Part shown: in pieces, positions 47,319 through 59,869 of the stretch
Layout of the letters: each line of letters starts with the position of its first letter
How positions within the stretch are numbered: the first letter of the stretch is position 1
From: Macrothele yani
Taxonomy: Eukaryota > Arthropoda > Arachnida > Araneae > Macrothelidae
DNA length: 64,000 bases
Direction of reading: 5' to 3'
Assembly: GCA_039090855.1 (NCBI GenBank)
Contig: CM077024.1
Location: 62,705,594 to 62,769,593 of the forward strand
The notes under the pieces: generated by a model
Database searches by the model: none
What the model was told of the DNA's origin: nothing
The model's input: only the letters and a program-made list of their open reading frames with translations
Position numbers and translations under genes: made by a program

Positions 47319-48540
47319 TTAATCGAAGTATGCTCCCTCTGAAGGTACAACTTTGCCCCATCTTTCGGGCAATGAACGTATGCCCCGAAGGAAGAATTCC
47401 GGTTCCTTCGAAGAGATCCAGTTGTCCAGCCAATTTTCGATGTCTTCATAAGAACTAAACCGTTCTCCAGAAAGTGCTGACTGCATCAACCGGAACAAAT
47501 GGTAATCCGATGGTGCAATATCTGGCGAATATGGCGGGTGGGGTAGAACTTCTCAGTCAGATCCTTCTAAGTACTTTTTCACAGGTCAAGAAACATGTGG
47601 TCTTGCATTGTTATGCTGTAAGATGACTTTGTTGAATCTATAGTCCCATTACGGCCGTTTTTGCGCGAGAGCTCGTTTTAAACGCATTAATTGGGTTTGA
47701 TACCGATCACCAGTAATAGTTTCTGACAGTTTCAGCAGTTCATAGTGGATCACACCCTTCTGGTCCCACCAGATACACAGCATTACCTTTGAACCATGGA
47801 TATTGCATTTTGGTGTTGAAGGACCTGGTTCACCTGGCTTCACCCATGCTTTCTGCCGTTTAGGGTTATCATACCATATCCATTTCTCGTCGGCAGTAAT
47901 AATATGATGCAAAAAAACTTTTTTCACACCCTTCTGGTCCCACCAGATACACAGCATTACCTTTGAACCATGGATATTGCATTTTGGTGTTGAAGGACCT
48001 GGTTCACCTGGCTTCACCCATGCTTTCTGCCGTTTAGGGTTATCATACCATATCCATTTCTCGTCGGCAGTAATAATATGATGCAAAAAAACTTTTTTTT
48101 TTGCCTTTGAAGCAGCAATTTGCAAATGGTTTTTCGACGTTCAAGACCTCTTTCCTGCAAAGCATGTGGAACCCAATTCCTTCTTTTTTTTTTTGTACCA
48201 TTCCCATGGCAGCTAAATGTTGTGAAATGCATAATTGACTAACATTTAATGCAGCTGCTAGTTCTTTTTGGGTCTGGCACGGATCCTCATCAAGTAAAGC
48301 TTCCAATTCAGCATCAGCAATTTTTTTGGGTGGTCCAGAATGTTCTTTATCACTGACATCGAAATAGTTCCTTTTGAATAGTCTAAACCAATACTCACAT
48401 GTTTTTATGGATGGGGAATGTTCACCATAGATTTCTGACATTAAGCGATAGCTGTCGGCAGCACTTTTCTTGACAATAAAGTAATGCACTAACACTTCCC
48501 ACAAATGCTGTTTTGTCGGGATGAAAGTTGCTATTTTCCA
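47319..48540 (-). pseudogene. Mariner transposase with internal duplication
   Basis: N-terminal HTH region (KQHLWEVLVHYFIVKKSAAD, SIKTCEYWFRLFKRNYFDV), AELEALLDEDPCQTQKELAA with a second HTH, and a frame change near 48,130-48,190. First catalytic Asp in IITADEKWIWYDN, which occurs twice because of the tandem duplication, then HGSKVMLCIWWDQKGV. The second motif reads LQHNNARPH, so the catalytic Asp is Asn. The third is YSPDIAPSDYHLF. The frame ends VPSEGAYFD at TAA 47319-47321. A stop follows RALAQKRP near 47,649. Inactive. Confidence 0.88.
47751..48098 (-). repeat. 174-bp in-frame tandem duplication in the mariner gene
   Basis: Two copies (47751-47924 and 47925-48098) that look identical. 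Each encodes the same 58 residues (KKVFLHHIITADEKW to WWDQKGV). 174 is divisible by three, so the frame is kept. Confidence 0.93.
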
Positions 48541-48710
48541 TCGAGTAAAACAAATATGTCTTTGCACCTCAATCGAACGTCGTATACTGACTCTGACAGC
48601 TGGCGTTTCATACTGCGATATCACAGTGTTGCCACCTAAAATACATGTGAGCAGTAATAAGTACGACACCGAACGGAAATCCCTCAAAACTTATTTATAT
48701 ACCCAATATT

Positions 48711-51700
48711 TTGTTAGTACTTTAAAATATGGCTATGAACCAACATATTCTTTTTTCAACTTTATTTTGAATTTTTCATATGTTTATATTGATAATTAAT
48801 TTTCTTGACTATCTTTTTGATTGTATCCAAATTATTTGATTATTTTTTTTATGTAATTTATTATTTTGTCTCTTAATTTGGAAAATGCCCTGTATGCTGC
48901 ATTTCTTGTTGTTATATGGATGACAGGAGTACTTTGGAATTATAGCTATTATGTTTCTTTTTTAGAATTATAGCTCTTTTCTATAAACTTTGTGTAGTAT
49001 ATACAATATCTTTTGTTATTTCTATGATCTTGACGACTTATTTAAGCATGAATTTTTTGCTGGTCTCATTTCTGTGTATCAAAATGTTGTTCAGGTCATA
49101 CAGGGTTCTCGCTGAAAAGTAAAAAAAAAAAATCCCAGACTTTTATAGGTGGTTTAGATTTTTTTCCAAAGTGCTGATCCAAATCATGTTGCATTCCATT
49201 CTTGCATTTTCTCACTAACACACACATTTTGTAATACCTTAGTAACTTATCGTTATGCAATTACCTGCTTTTTATTAATAACTAAATGCAAAAGGCACAT
49301 TATTTTTGGTATCATAATTCCATGATCTTTTGTGAACCTGAGTGGTATACTGATAGCATAGAATTTGTTAATACATTTCCATAGAAATGGTTCACACATA
49401 AGAACAAATCTTGTTTGTTGATTAGGTTTTTTTTTATATAACATGATGGAGCTAAGCTTATTGATTGAATGGGCTCTTGTTAAGAGAAACGTGTTGCAAA
49501 AGAACCAACCAAAACAGGGTTTAGGGTTTTGATCCATTGTTTCTTCTGTGATGTGATTCTCTGAGCAGGAGCATATCAAAGAATTTAATAATGGGCAATT
49601 CAGTTTTAGTATTTTTTAGAGAATTAAGGAATGCATTGAAATTAATATCTATCAAATTTGCTCATCTGCAACTAGTACTAATAATGATGTTATGAAGAAT
49701 ATCTTTATCAATTCACATGAAAAATGTAAACATTTATGCAGGTCAACAGTGGTTTACCTGCCTTTGATAAAATATTCTTTAAGATACATAGATACGTGGT
49801 TTTTATTAAATTTCGTAAAAAAAAAAAAAATCTGTTCAACACATTCATTTCACCTACCATATCATGAAAACATCCCAATTATAGAGCCCATAATTAAAGA
49901 CCCACTGTAAAATTTGAAAATCTTTTTTTTTTTTTTTTTTTGTTACTCGAATCTCTAGGAACGCTGCCAATGTCAGTCAGCAGATGAGAGTCTGCGAACT
50001 ACCCGCTAGCTCATGCCATGTTGAGTGAGCGAGTCATTAATTCAACAGGGTGCTTTTGTACCTGTAGTGGGAACACACAAAAAATGTGCATTTAGTAGAG
50101 GATTTGATGCATTTCCCCACATAACTAAAGTACTTTTGTTAAATGAGTAATTCTGCAAACCAAGCATCCAGTTGCATTACAGGATTAAAAATAAAATACC
50201 AAAAAAGCCTGTGGGTTATTTTAAAGCTTAGTAATACACAATTTTTCAAAATGTAAAATTTTGTGATTTTTATGGGGGGGGGTGCAATTTTTGTTGAGTT
50301 TTCCCATTTTTTATTTCCCTGAGAGTTCCAACTTGTGCAGGAACTCCGCAAAATAGGTCCAGGTTGAACTTGAGAAGTTACTAAGGCATGAAAGTTTTAT
50401 TTTAAAGCAAGAGAAGCCAATGTTTGTATCTTCCAGTGATGCTTTATTTTTTACTTGCTTCACCATGTGTAATCTCTCACTAAGTACATCACTTGGAGGT
50501 GCAGAAGAGTTATAAAAGTACATCTGTCATTAAAAATTGTATTTAAATGAAACAGATTTATTAAAAAAATGTGTTAACATTTTGCAGTGTACAAACAGGC
50601 AATTTTTGTTATCAAGAAAACTTGTATTTCCACCCTAGATGATCATTTTGATCATACAGAAGTACAATTTGTTTTATGTAAAACTTGCACTGATTTATAA
50701 ACATATGATGCAATTTTAGCAAAAGAAACAAAGAATTACAAATTTTGCACAATCTAGCAGGGAAATACATCATACCTGCAACTTTGATTCTGCATTACAC
50801 TGTTAAGGTGGTTAACTGTATTTTCTTAAATCAAGTAATCCTAATACTTTAGTAATCTATAATGCTCAGTTTTACATATATAAACTAGTCTGTTCCTCAT
50901 TCTAAATATGTACCATCACACTTCAAAAATAGTATTACCAGTTAGGTAGAAAACCTAGATGTTCATGGGTAAGATAAATTCCCTTTGTGGGCCATAAAAG
51001 ACAGAACTATATCAAATGGCAAGCACAAATTTCTCTTCAGAGAAATGGATGCTACTGGTATGTGCAATTGCATGTTAAAATCTTACGGTAAAATATCTTG
51101 GTATTTGTTAAAAGTAAAAAAAGATATTTTATTATAAAATTGATATTAATTTTCACCATTCTTGTGCACTCTTCTTTAGTGTAACCCAATGATCTACATA
51201 CAGACTCTACAACTTTGTTACCTTGGGTGCTAACTAACCAGAGATTTATTTATGCAGAGGAAATCCATATCCAAAATTGCAAATAAGGCCCTGGCATTCA
51301 AAGGATTTAATTTTAAGTGTTGCATGCTCCTCAGATGTTCAAAAATTGAAAGGTTGTGGAATTTACAATAAGTTAAAAAAATGAAAACAAATCTTCACCG
51401 GAAACACCTCAAACTACAAATTTCTGCACTTAGAAGGAAGCTCTGTGTTATAAAATAAAATTTTAAAAATGTTGAGTTTTCAGTTTCAGTCATATATTAT
51501 AAACTACCATTTACAAACAAACACCTTCACTTTTTTTTCTTCTTTTCCAAATATTAGCTGCCTTAACTAATTACTACTACATATGCTGCATTCTAAGAGA
51601 CTAGTGATGTCTCAAAATGGTTGTGGTAATAGATAGATATGTTTAAAACTGAACATCCTCAAAAAAAGAAAGAAACTAATATTGAAGTCACCTCTAACAA

Positions 51701-52420
51701 AACAAGATAGTCAAAAGTGTATACTAACAATCATTTTACATGTATTTAAATTTCTGCTTTCTGTGCATATGTTTTCACCAGTATTTTCATATTACATAAC
51801 ATTTCCTTCACACAACCATGGACATAATCCTCAAAGCAGGAAAAAAAGAAAAAACTTTTATTACATCCAGGCAAAGGACCCTTAATCCAACGGGGAAAAA
51901 AATTCTTAACCTCACTAATGTCTGAATATCTGATCTCACAGACTAGTGCTGGACATGTAATATTCCAGCCAACAGCTAAAAGTCTCTGCCCCCATGAGCC
52001 ATTGATTTGAATGAAGGAGCTAGCTATATGCCAATTCTTTGCTTCAGTGAGTTCCATGTATGTGGTGACTTTTGGTCACACTTGGTTCACATTACTCTTA
52101 CACATCATTCCTCATAAAATCTACAGAAGCCATAAGTGAAAAATCTGCAGTACACTAAACTTTAATATATCTGCTGGATCAGGCTGCTTATTTAATAATG
52201 GGAAACTCATTTTGTCTAAAGATTACAGACAGTACATTCCATGAGCTTATGAGGATTACAGCTTCTTTATGATCCATATGAGTGTGTGAGTAATAAAACA
52301 TGTAGATTGACTTTATATTGTAAGAGTGGGTGTCTGTATACTGATGGAATTTCATTTTCATACCATATGAATACTCTAGCCGTGTACAAAGAGATCTATT
52401 GAATGTGTACCTTTATGTAT
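48711..52420. other. Large stretch without recognised features
   Basis: AT-rich sequence with poly-T near 49,924, poly-A near 49,820 and a G-run near 50,275. A CAGGGTTCTCGC stretch at 49,102 resembles a hAT end, but no partner was found. None of the short frames has a motif. It could hold old non-coding repeats or intron sequence. Confidence 0.5.
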
Positions 52421-54245
52421 ATGTGCATACCTGCCATATTTTACGCTTTATTCGTAAAATGTATGCGTGTTTACTGATGAATCTCGTGTTTTTACACATT
52501 TCTGATTTTGCAGCATGCGGAGCGAAAAGGCTCCAATGAAGTGCTGAGGCTATGAAGCTTTCGGCGCTATTCTCCCCATGCTTTGTGTCGGGAGGAAAAA
52601 CGGGTTTTGGTGAAAACCAGCTGTAATAGAACAATGTCATTCTGGAGGCAAGTAAAACGGGGGGGGGCATTTTTCTCCTTGTAACGAATGTTACCGTTTG
52701 CAATTCATGTGCAGCCATTGTCGTTCATGACTGACTCCAATTTAACTATTCTAAGCTGATCACTTTTTAATCAAGAACGGCTAAATGTAAGCCTTCGAAA
52801 GCATATTTTCAAGTGTTTAAGGAATCATACACAAAAGATTTTCCAAGTATAAAACGATCGAGCAAGGGTGTAAAGTTTGTGTTTTGTGAAGTTTGCTGGA
52901 GTGATTTTAACATTTCGCATGCCGGCCGTTATGATATTTCCCGTCATGTTAAAGGCCCAAAGCATAAAAATAATGCAAAATGTGCATAACAAATTTTTAA
53001 AGTTGACGCTTTTTTAAAATCTGATTCTCAGTTAGATGTAACCCAAGCAGAGTTGTTATTCACTGCTTTTCTCATAGAGCACAATGTGCCGATCAGTGCA
53101 GCTGATCACGCAGGACAATTATTCCGGAAAATGTTTCTGAAGTGCTAAACGTTATGATTGTGCTAGAAGTAAAACGTCCACACTTATTAATGCAGTGGCA
53201 AAGGTAAAAACTTCCAGTATTGTTAAGTGTTTGCAAATGGGCCCATTTTCCGTGGCCTGTGATGGGAGCAATGATAGCGAATACAAGTTATATCCAATCA
53301 TTGTAACCTTTTTCAACCCAGGTGAAGGCATGATAAAAAGTAACCTATTGCCAAATGTAGTAGGAGATTGCACTGGGGCAAATATCAGTGAGTCGATTAT
53401 AAATGAATTTCAACATTTCGAAATTCCATTTGACAGCTGCATTGCATTTAGCTCAGACAATGCCGCTGTGATGCATGCAAGGCCAAACGAATGGGGTTGT
53501 TGCTTTCCTGAAGAAAAAGCAATCCAGTTTAATTTCTACTTGATGTCCTTGTCACCTAATAAACCTTGCTTCTGAGAAAGGTGCTGCAACACTCCCAGCT
53601 AAATGTGGTGACATTCTTATCGATATATTTTATTATCTAAATAAGAGTGTGAAGAGAAAGAAATGCTACAGAAATTTCAGCATTTATATGGAAAGGAGGC
53701 TCAAAAAATTTAAAAACATGTCTGCACCCTCTGGCTTTCTCTTGGATGAAGTCTAACTAGACTTGTGAACCAGTGGGATCCCCTAACAAACTTATTTCAA
53801 GAGACAGTTCCAAGCCCAGATGTCTAGATTGCCTACGAAATTCCAAAAGTTGCTGACAAGTGCTGCAGTGACAAACTGTCTGACTAGAGCCCCAAAGTTA
53901 AAGAAGTGAAGCTGGCTAGCAGAAGAAAAAGTGACAAGTTTGAAATGCTGCCGGTAAAGAAACTTTCATTAAGTCATAGTGCAATGTTAAGCAGGGAAGA
54001 GAACATATTTATGTTCCTGTCACCTCCTGTTAACAAAGCCTACTGTCTCTTTCTGTTGAGTATCATACCTGTGTTTGAGACAGCAAACACAATATTACAA
54101 TCTGGATCACCATTTATCCATAAGTTGAAAGAATTTTTAAATGGCTTATTAAGATAATTTTTTTTCAAAATTTGTGAAACCTTCAGTGATAAAACAAAAT
54201 TCACATACATGGATGATGTCCTAATATAGTAGATACTGTGGACCA

Positions 54246-55852
54246 GATAAAAGCAAAGTTTTGGTATTGGTAGAAAAAGAGAAGTATTACAATAAAATGG
54301 AAGCGGAATTGAGCAAGCCTTATTATGAAGAACTCAATGGTAACCCTATAGATCAAACTGTCAAAAATCTTAAAAAATTAATCAGCTCTTTAAGAAATAA
54401 AAAACAGCTAAATGAGCTCTTCAAAAACTTCTCCAAAATCCAGTCAAGAGTTCCACAGATCTATGGTACAATACAAGTTCACAAAGAAGGCCATCCAATA
54501 AGACCTATAATATACACTAGAAATTCACCACTCTCCAACATTAATTATTATTTACTTGGTCACCTCAGAGACATTTTCCCTTCTCCTCCCTACCTACTAA
54601 AAAATTCCATGCAGCTAAAAGAAAAACTGGACAACTTGCCAGAATTAATTCATCCAGTAATGGCAAGCCTGGATATAGTATCTATGCATACCAACATTAA
54701 CCTGGACTTCCTGCTGTAATTCATTGCAGATGACCTCGCGGAAAAAATAGTATTCCATAATCACAATAGAGAAATACTACTTGGCATATATGAACTGCTC
54801 CTATTTTCCTTCAAGAATAATTTCTTCCAGTTTAGAAAGAAATATTACAGGCAAACTTCAGGACTTGCAATGGGTTCTCCACTAGCACCTCTGCTAGCAA
54901 ATTATTATATAAGTAAACTAGAGGCAAAAATCCTTATACAACCCTCCTTATTTGCTCTCTATGTAAGATACATGGATGATGTCCTAATTATAGTAGATAC
55001 TGTGGACCAATCTCTACCCTCTCAGATTCTGGCAGAATTTAACTTACTAGAGAATACCTTGCAGTACACCCTGGAACAGGAAATAGACCATAGCATCAAT
55101 TTCCTAGATTTAACCTTGACCTCAAGAGAGGGGAAAATATTCACTCAGCTTTTTAGAAAACCCACCAACACAGGGAAGATGTTAGACTTCTGCTCATTCT
55201 ACTCTGATTATATTAAATCGAATACGGAGAGACAATTTTTGGAAAAAATTGAAATCCTGGTCTCTTCAGCTACTCAAAAAGAACTTCACAAAGAAGAATT
55301 AAAGGAAATATTGGCAGAAAACAATTACCCCTCCCCATATGTTGAGAAAATATTTAGACAAGTGCCAAAAAGGAGCAGGAAAAAACCACCTTCAAATTCA
55401 CCAGCAAAATTACTACCACAAGGGACTTTTCAAGAAACTGAAAAGGATCGGAGCAAAATATAATATCAGGCTAGCTCCAGATCTTAATAACAAAATAAAG
55501 AAATTCCTGCCAGCTTTAAAGCAGAAAGAATTGGACATCCAATTTGCAAGAAGGAGTAATTTGTTGCATCGACTGTGGACTCAGCTATATAGGAGAAACA
55601 TGGAGGAGTATTAAGGTCCGAATGAAAGAACACCAAGCAGCTATTAGGAACATTAGGAACAAAACAGGGCTAGACAGACATATACAAGCAAGTCGACACT
55701 CCATAAATTGGGACTCAGTAAAAATAATCGCCCACCAGTCAAACTTAGTAAAGAGGAAACTAGAAGGGATCGAAATAGCAAGAAGAAGTACCACAATTAA
55801 CGATAATTGCGGTTGGACTCTTCCAACTGAGTGGCAGCAACTACTCCAGTGA
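54246..55852 (+). pseudogene. Penelope RT plus GIY-YIG endonuclease, third type
   Basis: VLVLVEKEKYYNKMEAEL, YGTIQVHKEGHPIRPIIYTR (RT fingers), MASLDIVSMHTNINLD, then an in-frame TAA (54717-54719), FRKKYYRQTSGLAMGSPLAP, palm LYVRYMDDVLIIVD and NFLDLTLTS. Two frameshifts follow (about 55,440 and 55,560). The nuclease reads CIDCGLSYIGETWRSIKVRM ... LDRHIQASRH ... EIARRSTTINDN. The Cys-x2-Cys before SYIG is a zinc-binding-like feature seen in some Penelope endonucleases. It is the most complete RT in the window, with one stop and two frameshifts. Confidence 0.85.
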
Positions 55853-55853
55853 T

Positions 55854-55898
55854 GTAGTCCTGATGACGAACTAGGCTTTAGTTCGAAAATTTGACAAC
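55854..55898 (+). ncRNA. Hammerhead ribozyme-like motif, third Penelope type
   Basis: GTAGTC, core CTGATGA, one base, stem II GAACTA/TAGTTC with a five-base loop, core GAA, short AA/TT stem III, T, then GACAAC, which pairs with GTAGTC at five of six positions. It lies immediately after the stop of the endonuclease frame. Confidence 0.55.
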
Positions 55899-57634
55899 CA
55901 ACTTTCATGAAAAATAACCTCTATAAGACCCGTAAAAAAGTTATTCCACAATACAAAAGTCACTGCTTGATGTGGATTACCATTCCTCTTCAAATCAAAA
56001 GGACTATAGGAATTTGGTAATAGGAAACTCTACTTTAGGTGCTATATCACAGCTCACAAAAGAAGAGAAAAAAAAAAAAAATTCTGCAGTAATCAGATAT
56101 TTCGTGACTTCATGTGATTACATTGTCAATAAATTTTGCCTTCGTAGCAAAATATTAGAGCATACTGATAAGCAAAATTGAAACTCCTACTTTTGCTAGC
56201 ATTAGATACTTTCTAGACTTGTCCCCATTTCTGTTACAAAGAACAAGTAGTGAAACAGAGAGCCGCAGTCAAGCATTAGATCAGCTTGAAAATCAATTCA
56301 ATTCTTTGCAATTTGAAAACACACGAAAGAATTGATGTTCAGTGGAATGAAATTGCTAAAATAAAAGGAGCTGATGGCTGCCTTAAATTTAATAGAATAG
56401 CCAGTGTTGTGCTTTCTATTTTGTTTATTCCCCACAGCAATACTGAGTGTGAAAGAAGAATTAGCTTAGTGAGGAAGAATTGCAGTGAATTTTGCTCCTC
56501 TATGTCAAACAAGACTTTGGAAAACTTGCTTGTCATAAAGAATCAAAGCCATGTTGGGAGCAAGTGTTCCTGAAAAAGGCCAAAAGTGTCAGTGCAAGTG
56601 TTGGTTCTGTTTAAGCAGTGCCTCCCAGTGATGCTTAAGTTTTAAACTCAAAACTGTAAATAAATATCAGTAAAACACATACTTCAACAACTTTTAGACA
56701 GTAATGACTTCCATCAAATAAGTTTAGTGCATACTTTCATAAGTTCGTTTTGGGAAATCCAGTGCAGAAAAAAAAAAGTACACGGGTGAGTTTCTTTTTT
56801 TAAGTATGTGGGCGCAATGTTTGTGATTGAGAGAGATTTTTATATTTTTGAAGTCAATATTTTGGTTGGCCACAATTGCCGTAAATTGTGTTACGTTCGC
56901 GTGAAATGATGCAGTGAAAATTTTACTGAAGCCAACTTTCCAAAGTTGGCACGTATATATATATATGTATTAGCATCTAAAATAGTAGTTCTTTTATCAC
57001 TTCTAAAATAGAAATCAGCAGAAGGATTTCCAGCTCCAGATATTTTGAAGTTCTGATATAACTATAAAAAAATCATGAAAAGAAAATCTCAGATTTATTA
57101 CACTTTTGGTCATAATTGGAATGTTTTAAAGTATACTAACACATATTTCCAAGTTTCAGGTTACTATAAATTATTATTTGCATTTTTGAACTTCACTTTT
57201 AGTTGGTAAAGTTCGATGAACACATACCGCACGTGGGGCTTGGCTTTCAATTCATATTTCCGTAATGTGGATGCGGCACGGGGGTTTTTCATTTGGCCAC
57301 GGGTCCGCTTCTTTTTTTTTTTTTCCCGTTGGAATTTATTTTGTCTCATCACCAAATGAGTTTATTTCCTTTGCTGCATCCTCATTTACTTCAATATTTA
57401 TTCATACCCGAGTACTTTCAGTAAAACTCCTTTACCGTCTTCGAGGGGACGTTTTGCTCCGACTAGCACGGACCGTGTCAGCTGGGCATTTCGGTGGTTC
57501 TCGCGGGCTGCTTCTGTCATCGGCTATCGCTTCTTCTTGGGCGTTGTGGCGCCATCTCTTGTTGGTCAGTGATCTCACTTTTCGAACTTTTTCATTTTTT
57601 TGCTCAATTTTAATTAAATTTTTCCAGCTGTTTC

Positions 57635-59866
57635 TCAAATTATATTAGGGTCATTATGGTTGCAAACTTTTGTCCTATTTTTTTCAATCATTACCGACTC
57701 TGCTATTCTGAGGTGTTTTTCGGATTTACAGCTTTTAATGATTTTTATATTTTCGAATTTAGGATATTTTTGGTTATCCAGACAGTATTGGATAAGTGCT
57801 GTTTTTTCTTCTTTTTCTGCCAGTTTTTTACGTGTTGTTTTAATCTGTGTTTAAGCTTATTTTTGGTACTTCCTATATAAGCCATTGGAGGATTTTCAGT
57901 AATAGGAATTGAGTAAATACCTGCTTTTTCTAACATTTTTATTTTTTCATTTTTTATTACTATATTTTTGATGGTATTTACTTTTCCTCCAATTTGAATG
58001 TTATGCTTTTTACAAATATTATTAATTTCATTGGTAGTACCTTTTATGTAAGGAAAACCATTTAAATATTTGACTTCTTTTTTATTTACTACAGCATTAT
58101 TTTTTATTTTCTTTATTACTTCAGTGTCCCATTTTTTTATTAAATGGTTAGGATAACCAAAGCTGCCTGCAATTTTTTTTATGAATTTGATTTCTTCATT
58201 GATGAACTGACTATTTTCAGAATGCGTATATGCTCTTTTAATTAAGGTTTTTATACTATTGCATTTTTGAGGATAAGGATGTGCTGAATTGTACGGGATT
58301 AGGACCGGAACGAATGAACTTTTCCGATAAACCCTGTATAGTAACTTATCTGTGGATTTGATAACCTGTACATCCAAAAAGGCTAATGCATTATTTTTTT
58401 CTATTTCAACAGTGAGTTCTATAGTTGGATATAAAGCGCTGTAACATTTTGTTAATTTTTTTAATTCTTCTTCGTTCAGTTTTGATAGAATGAAAATATC
58501 ATCCACGTATCGACAGTACACTTCTGGTTTTTCTTCCATACGATGCAGGACATTTTCTTCAATTTCGTTCATCACAACCTCAGCATATAGAGTATTTTGT
58601 TCTTGTATGTAAAAATATTATTTTCATATAAATAGACTAAAACTTTTTTGAATTCATGAATTTGTGTGTTATTTAAAATTTTAAGATTTTGCAACTTCTT
58701 AATGATAATTTCAATAGCATCTGGAACAGGAGTGCTTGGATATAATGCTTTAACGTCCATGCTTGCCATATTTAAGTCCTTTAGGTCAGTTTTTACATTT
58801 TTAATTTTCTCTATAAATTCATATGTGTTCTTGATGGTGAACTTGTTGTTCATGAAAAAGGGTGCTAGGAATTTGTAAATGTTTTTCTCTAAAGTTATCA
58901 ATGGTGAGTTTTTTTTTTTGAAACTATCAGTCTCATTGGAGCATCATCTTTGTGCGTTTTTATCTTTGCAACGATACGTGGTATGCCTGCTCCCATTGGT
59001 GGAAAAGAGCGCTTGATTTCATCAGGTAAGGTGCTATGATTTCTTATATCCGCTAAGAATTTAATTTGATTATCAGTTGGGTCTTTCATAATTTCGGTAC
59101 AATTTAATCCATTGATTGCTGCTGTCATTTTTTGTTCAAATTCATCAGTGTTGAGAATAATGATTTGGCCAGATTTATCTGCTTCACAGAATTTGATATA
59201 TGGGTCATTTTTCAATTCCAATAGTTGTTTTTTTCATATTTTAATTTTTTCTCTATATAGAAGTTTTTGTTGTTTTTGGCATTATATTCTTTTAGAATAA
59301 CTCTATATAATTTGTTCTCTACTTCAGTTTTATTCTCTGCGCCTGGTATATTTTTGAGAATATCTTCGAGGCAAGGGATGATTTCTTCAGTTTTTGTAAA
59401 ATTGCTTTTTGTGTAAAGCTTAAATTCTTATCAGACCGATTTTCATATACATTATATTCATTTATGGGTTCTTTATTTAATTTTTGTTCATCAAATAGTG
59501 CATTTAATTTTTTATCTACCGTAACGCTATTGGAGTTGGCTTCTTTGTTAGCAATTTCGTTAATTTCGATGAACATTGTATCCAAAATGCGATCTTTCCA
59601 AGTGCCATCAAATTGTGCATATTTTGAGTTGCTTATCAGCTTCCATAATTCATAAACTTGAGCATTAAGTCTGAATATTTGTTTTCTTTTAGCTATAATT
59701 TCGTTACTAAGTCGTTTTTGTTGACATCGAAGCAGGATGTAATAATCCTTCTTACTTGTTGGCTTGTTCTTAAGTCTCAAAAATTTGGGGATAAATCCAA
59801 AATCTCTGCAAGTTACAAGAAAACGTTCTTGAACTTCAAATTTCATACATTTGATTTTAAGACGTT
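57635..59866 (-). pseudogene. Penelope RT/GIY-YIG gene, left arm
   Basis: Includes the spacer-encoded N-terminal part (CMKFEVQERFLVTCRDFGFI, KNKPTSKKDYYILLRCQQKR), then FDGTWKDRILDTMFIEINEI, a 37-bp deletion causing a frameshift near 59,397, RT fingers (FIEKIKNVKTDLKDL, ASMDVKALYPSTPVP), a deletion that removes the PMGSPLS motif and joins to YAEVVMNE, palm CRYVDDIFILSK, thumb, GIYSIP ... AYIGSTKNKLKHRLKQHV and a frameshift near 57,812 before the end at NDPNII. Frameshifts also sit at A-runs near 58,918 and 59,238. Dead. Confidence 0.85.
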
Positions 59867-59869
59867 TGA

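Larger units (their letters stand above)
47242..48706 (-). mobile_element. Mariner transposon with intact terminal repeats
   Basis: Perfect ~30-bp inverted ends (TTGGGTATATAAATAAGTTT at 47242; complement ending at 48706) bordered by TA (47240-47241, 48707-48708). It contains one reverse-strand transposase with an internal 174-bp duplication. Terminal identity suggests it is among the younger insertions here. Confidence 0.93.
54205..55952 (+). mobile_element. Penelope-like element, third type (not palindromic)
   Basis: Bordered by ACAAAATTCAC (54194-54204) and ACAAAAGTCAC (55953-55963), an 11-bp duplication with one mismatch. It starts with a ~40-bp fragment of its own reverse transcriptase (ACATGGATGATGTCCTAATA at 54207, matching 54969) joined directly to the N-terminal coding region. 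It ends shortly after a hammerhead-like motif. Confidence 0.85.
52778..56573 (+). pseudogene. hAT transposase C, split by a Penelope insertion
   Basis: BED-type zinc finger near 52,870-52,985 (FCEVCWSDFNISHAGRYDIS then RHVKGPKHKNN), stop at 52,987, then KRYDCARSKTSTLINAVAK and catalytic FSVACDGSNDSEYKLYPII (near 53,240), FSSDNAAVM, CHLINLASEKGAA, ILKHVCTLWLSLG and a hAT-type WDPLTNLFQE segment. The Penelope follows after 54,194. The gene resumes at 55,953 (LLDVDYHSSSNQKDYRNLVI) and ends with the dimerisation motif FIPHSNTECERRISLV near 56,425. There are multiple frameshifts. The same order as in transposase B supports one subfamily. Confidence 0.8.
52426..56968 (+). mobile_element. hAT-superfamily transposon C
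   Basis: Left end CATACCTGCCATATTTTACG is similar to the end of hAT B (CATAGATGCCAAC). The right end near 56,950 reads AAGTTGGCACGTATAT and runs into a (TA)n tract that blurs the boundary. The transposase (52778-56573) is related to that of B. A Penelope element is inserted at 54205-55952. Confidence 0.68.

Noticed and set aside
49102..49140. CAGGGTTCTCGC as the end of another hAT MITE
   Set aside because: No inverted partner or target duplication found within several kilobases.
57311..57326. CTGAAAG and GTGATGA stretches near the ends of the fourth Penelope type as hammerhead cores
   Set aside because: They do not fit CUGANGA and lack a stem II hairpin followed by GAA.
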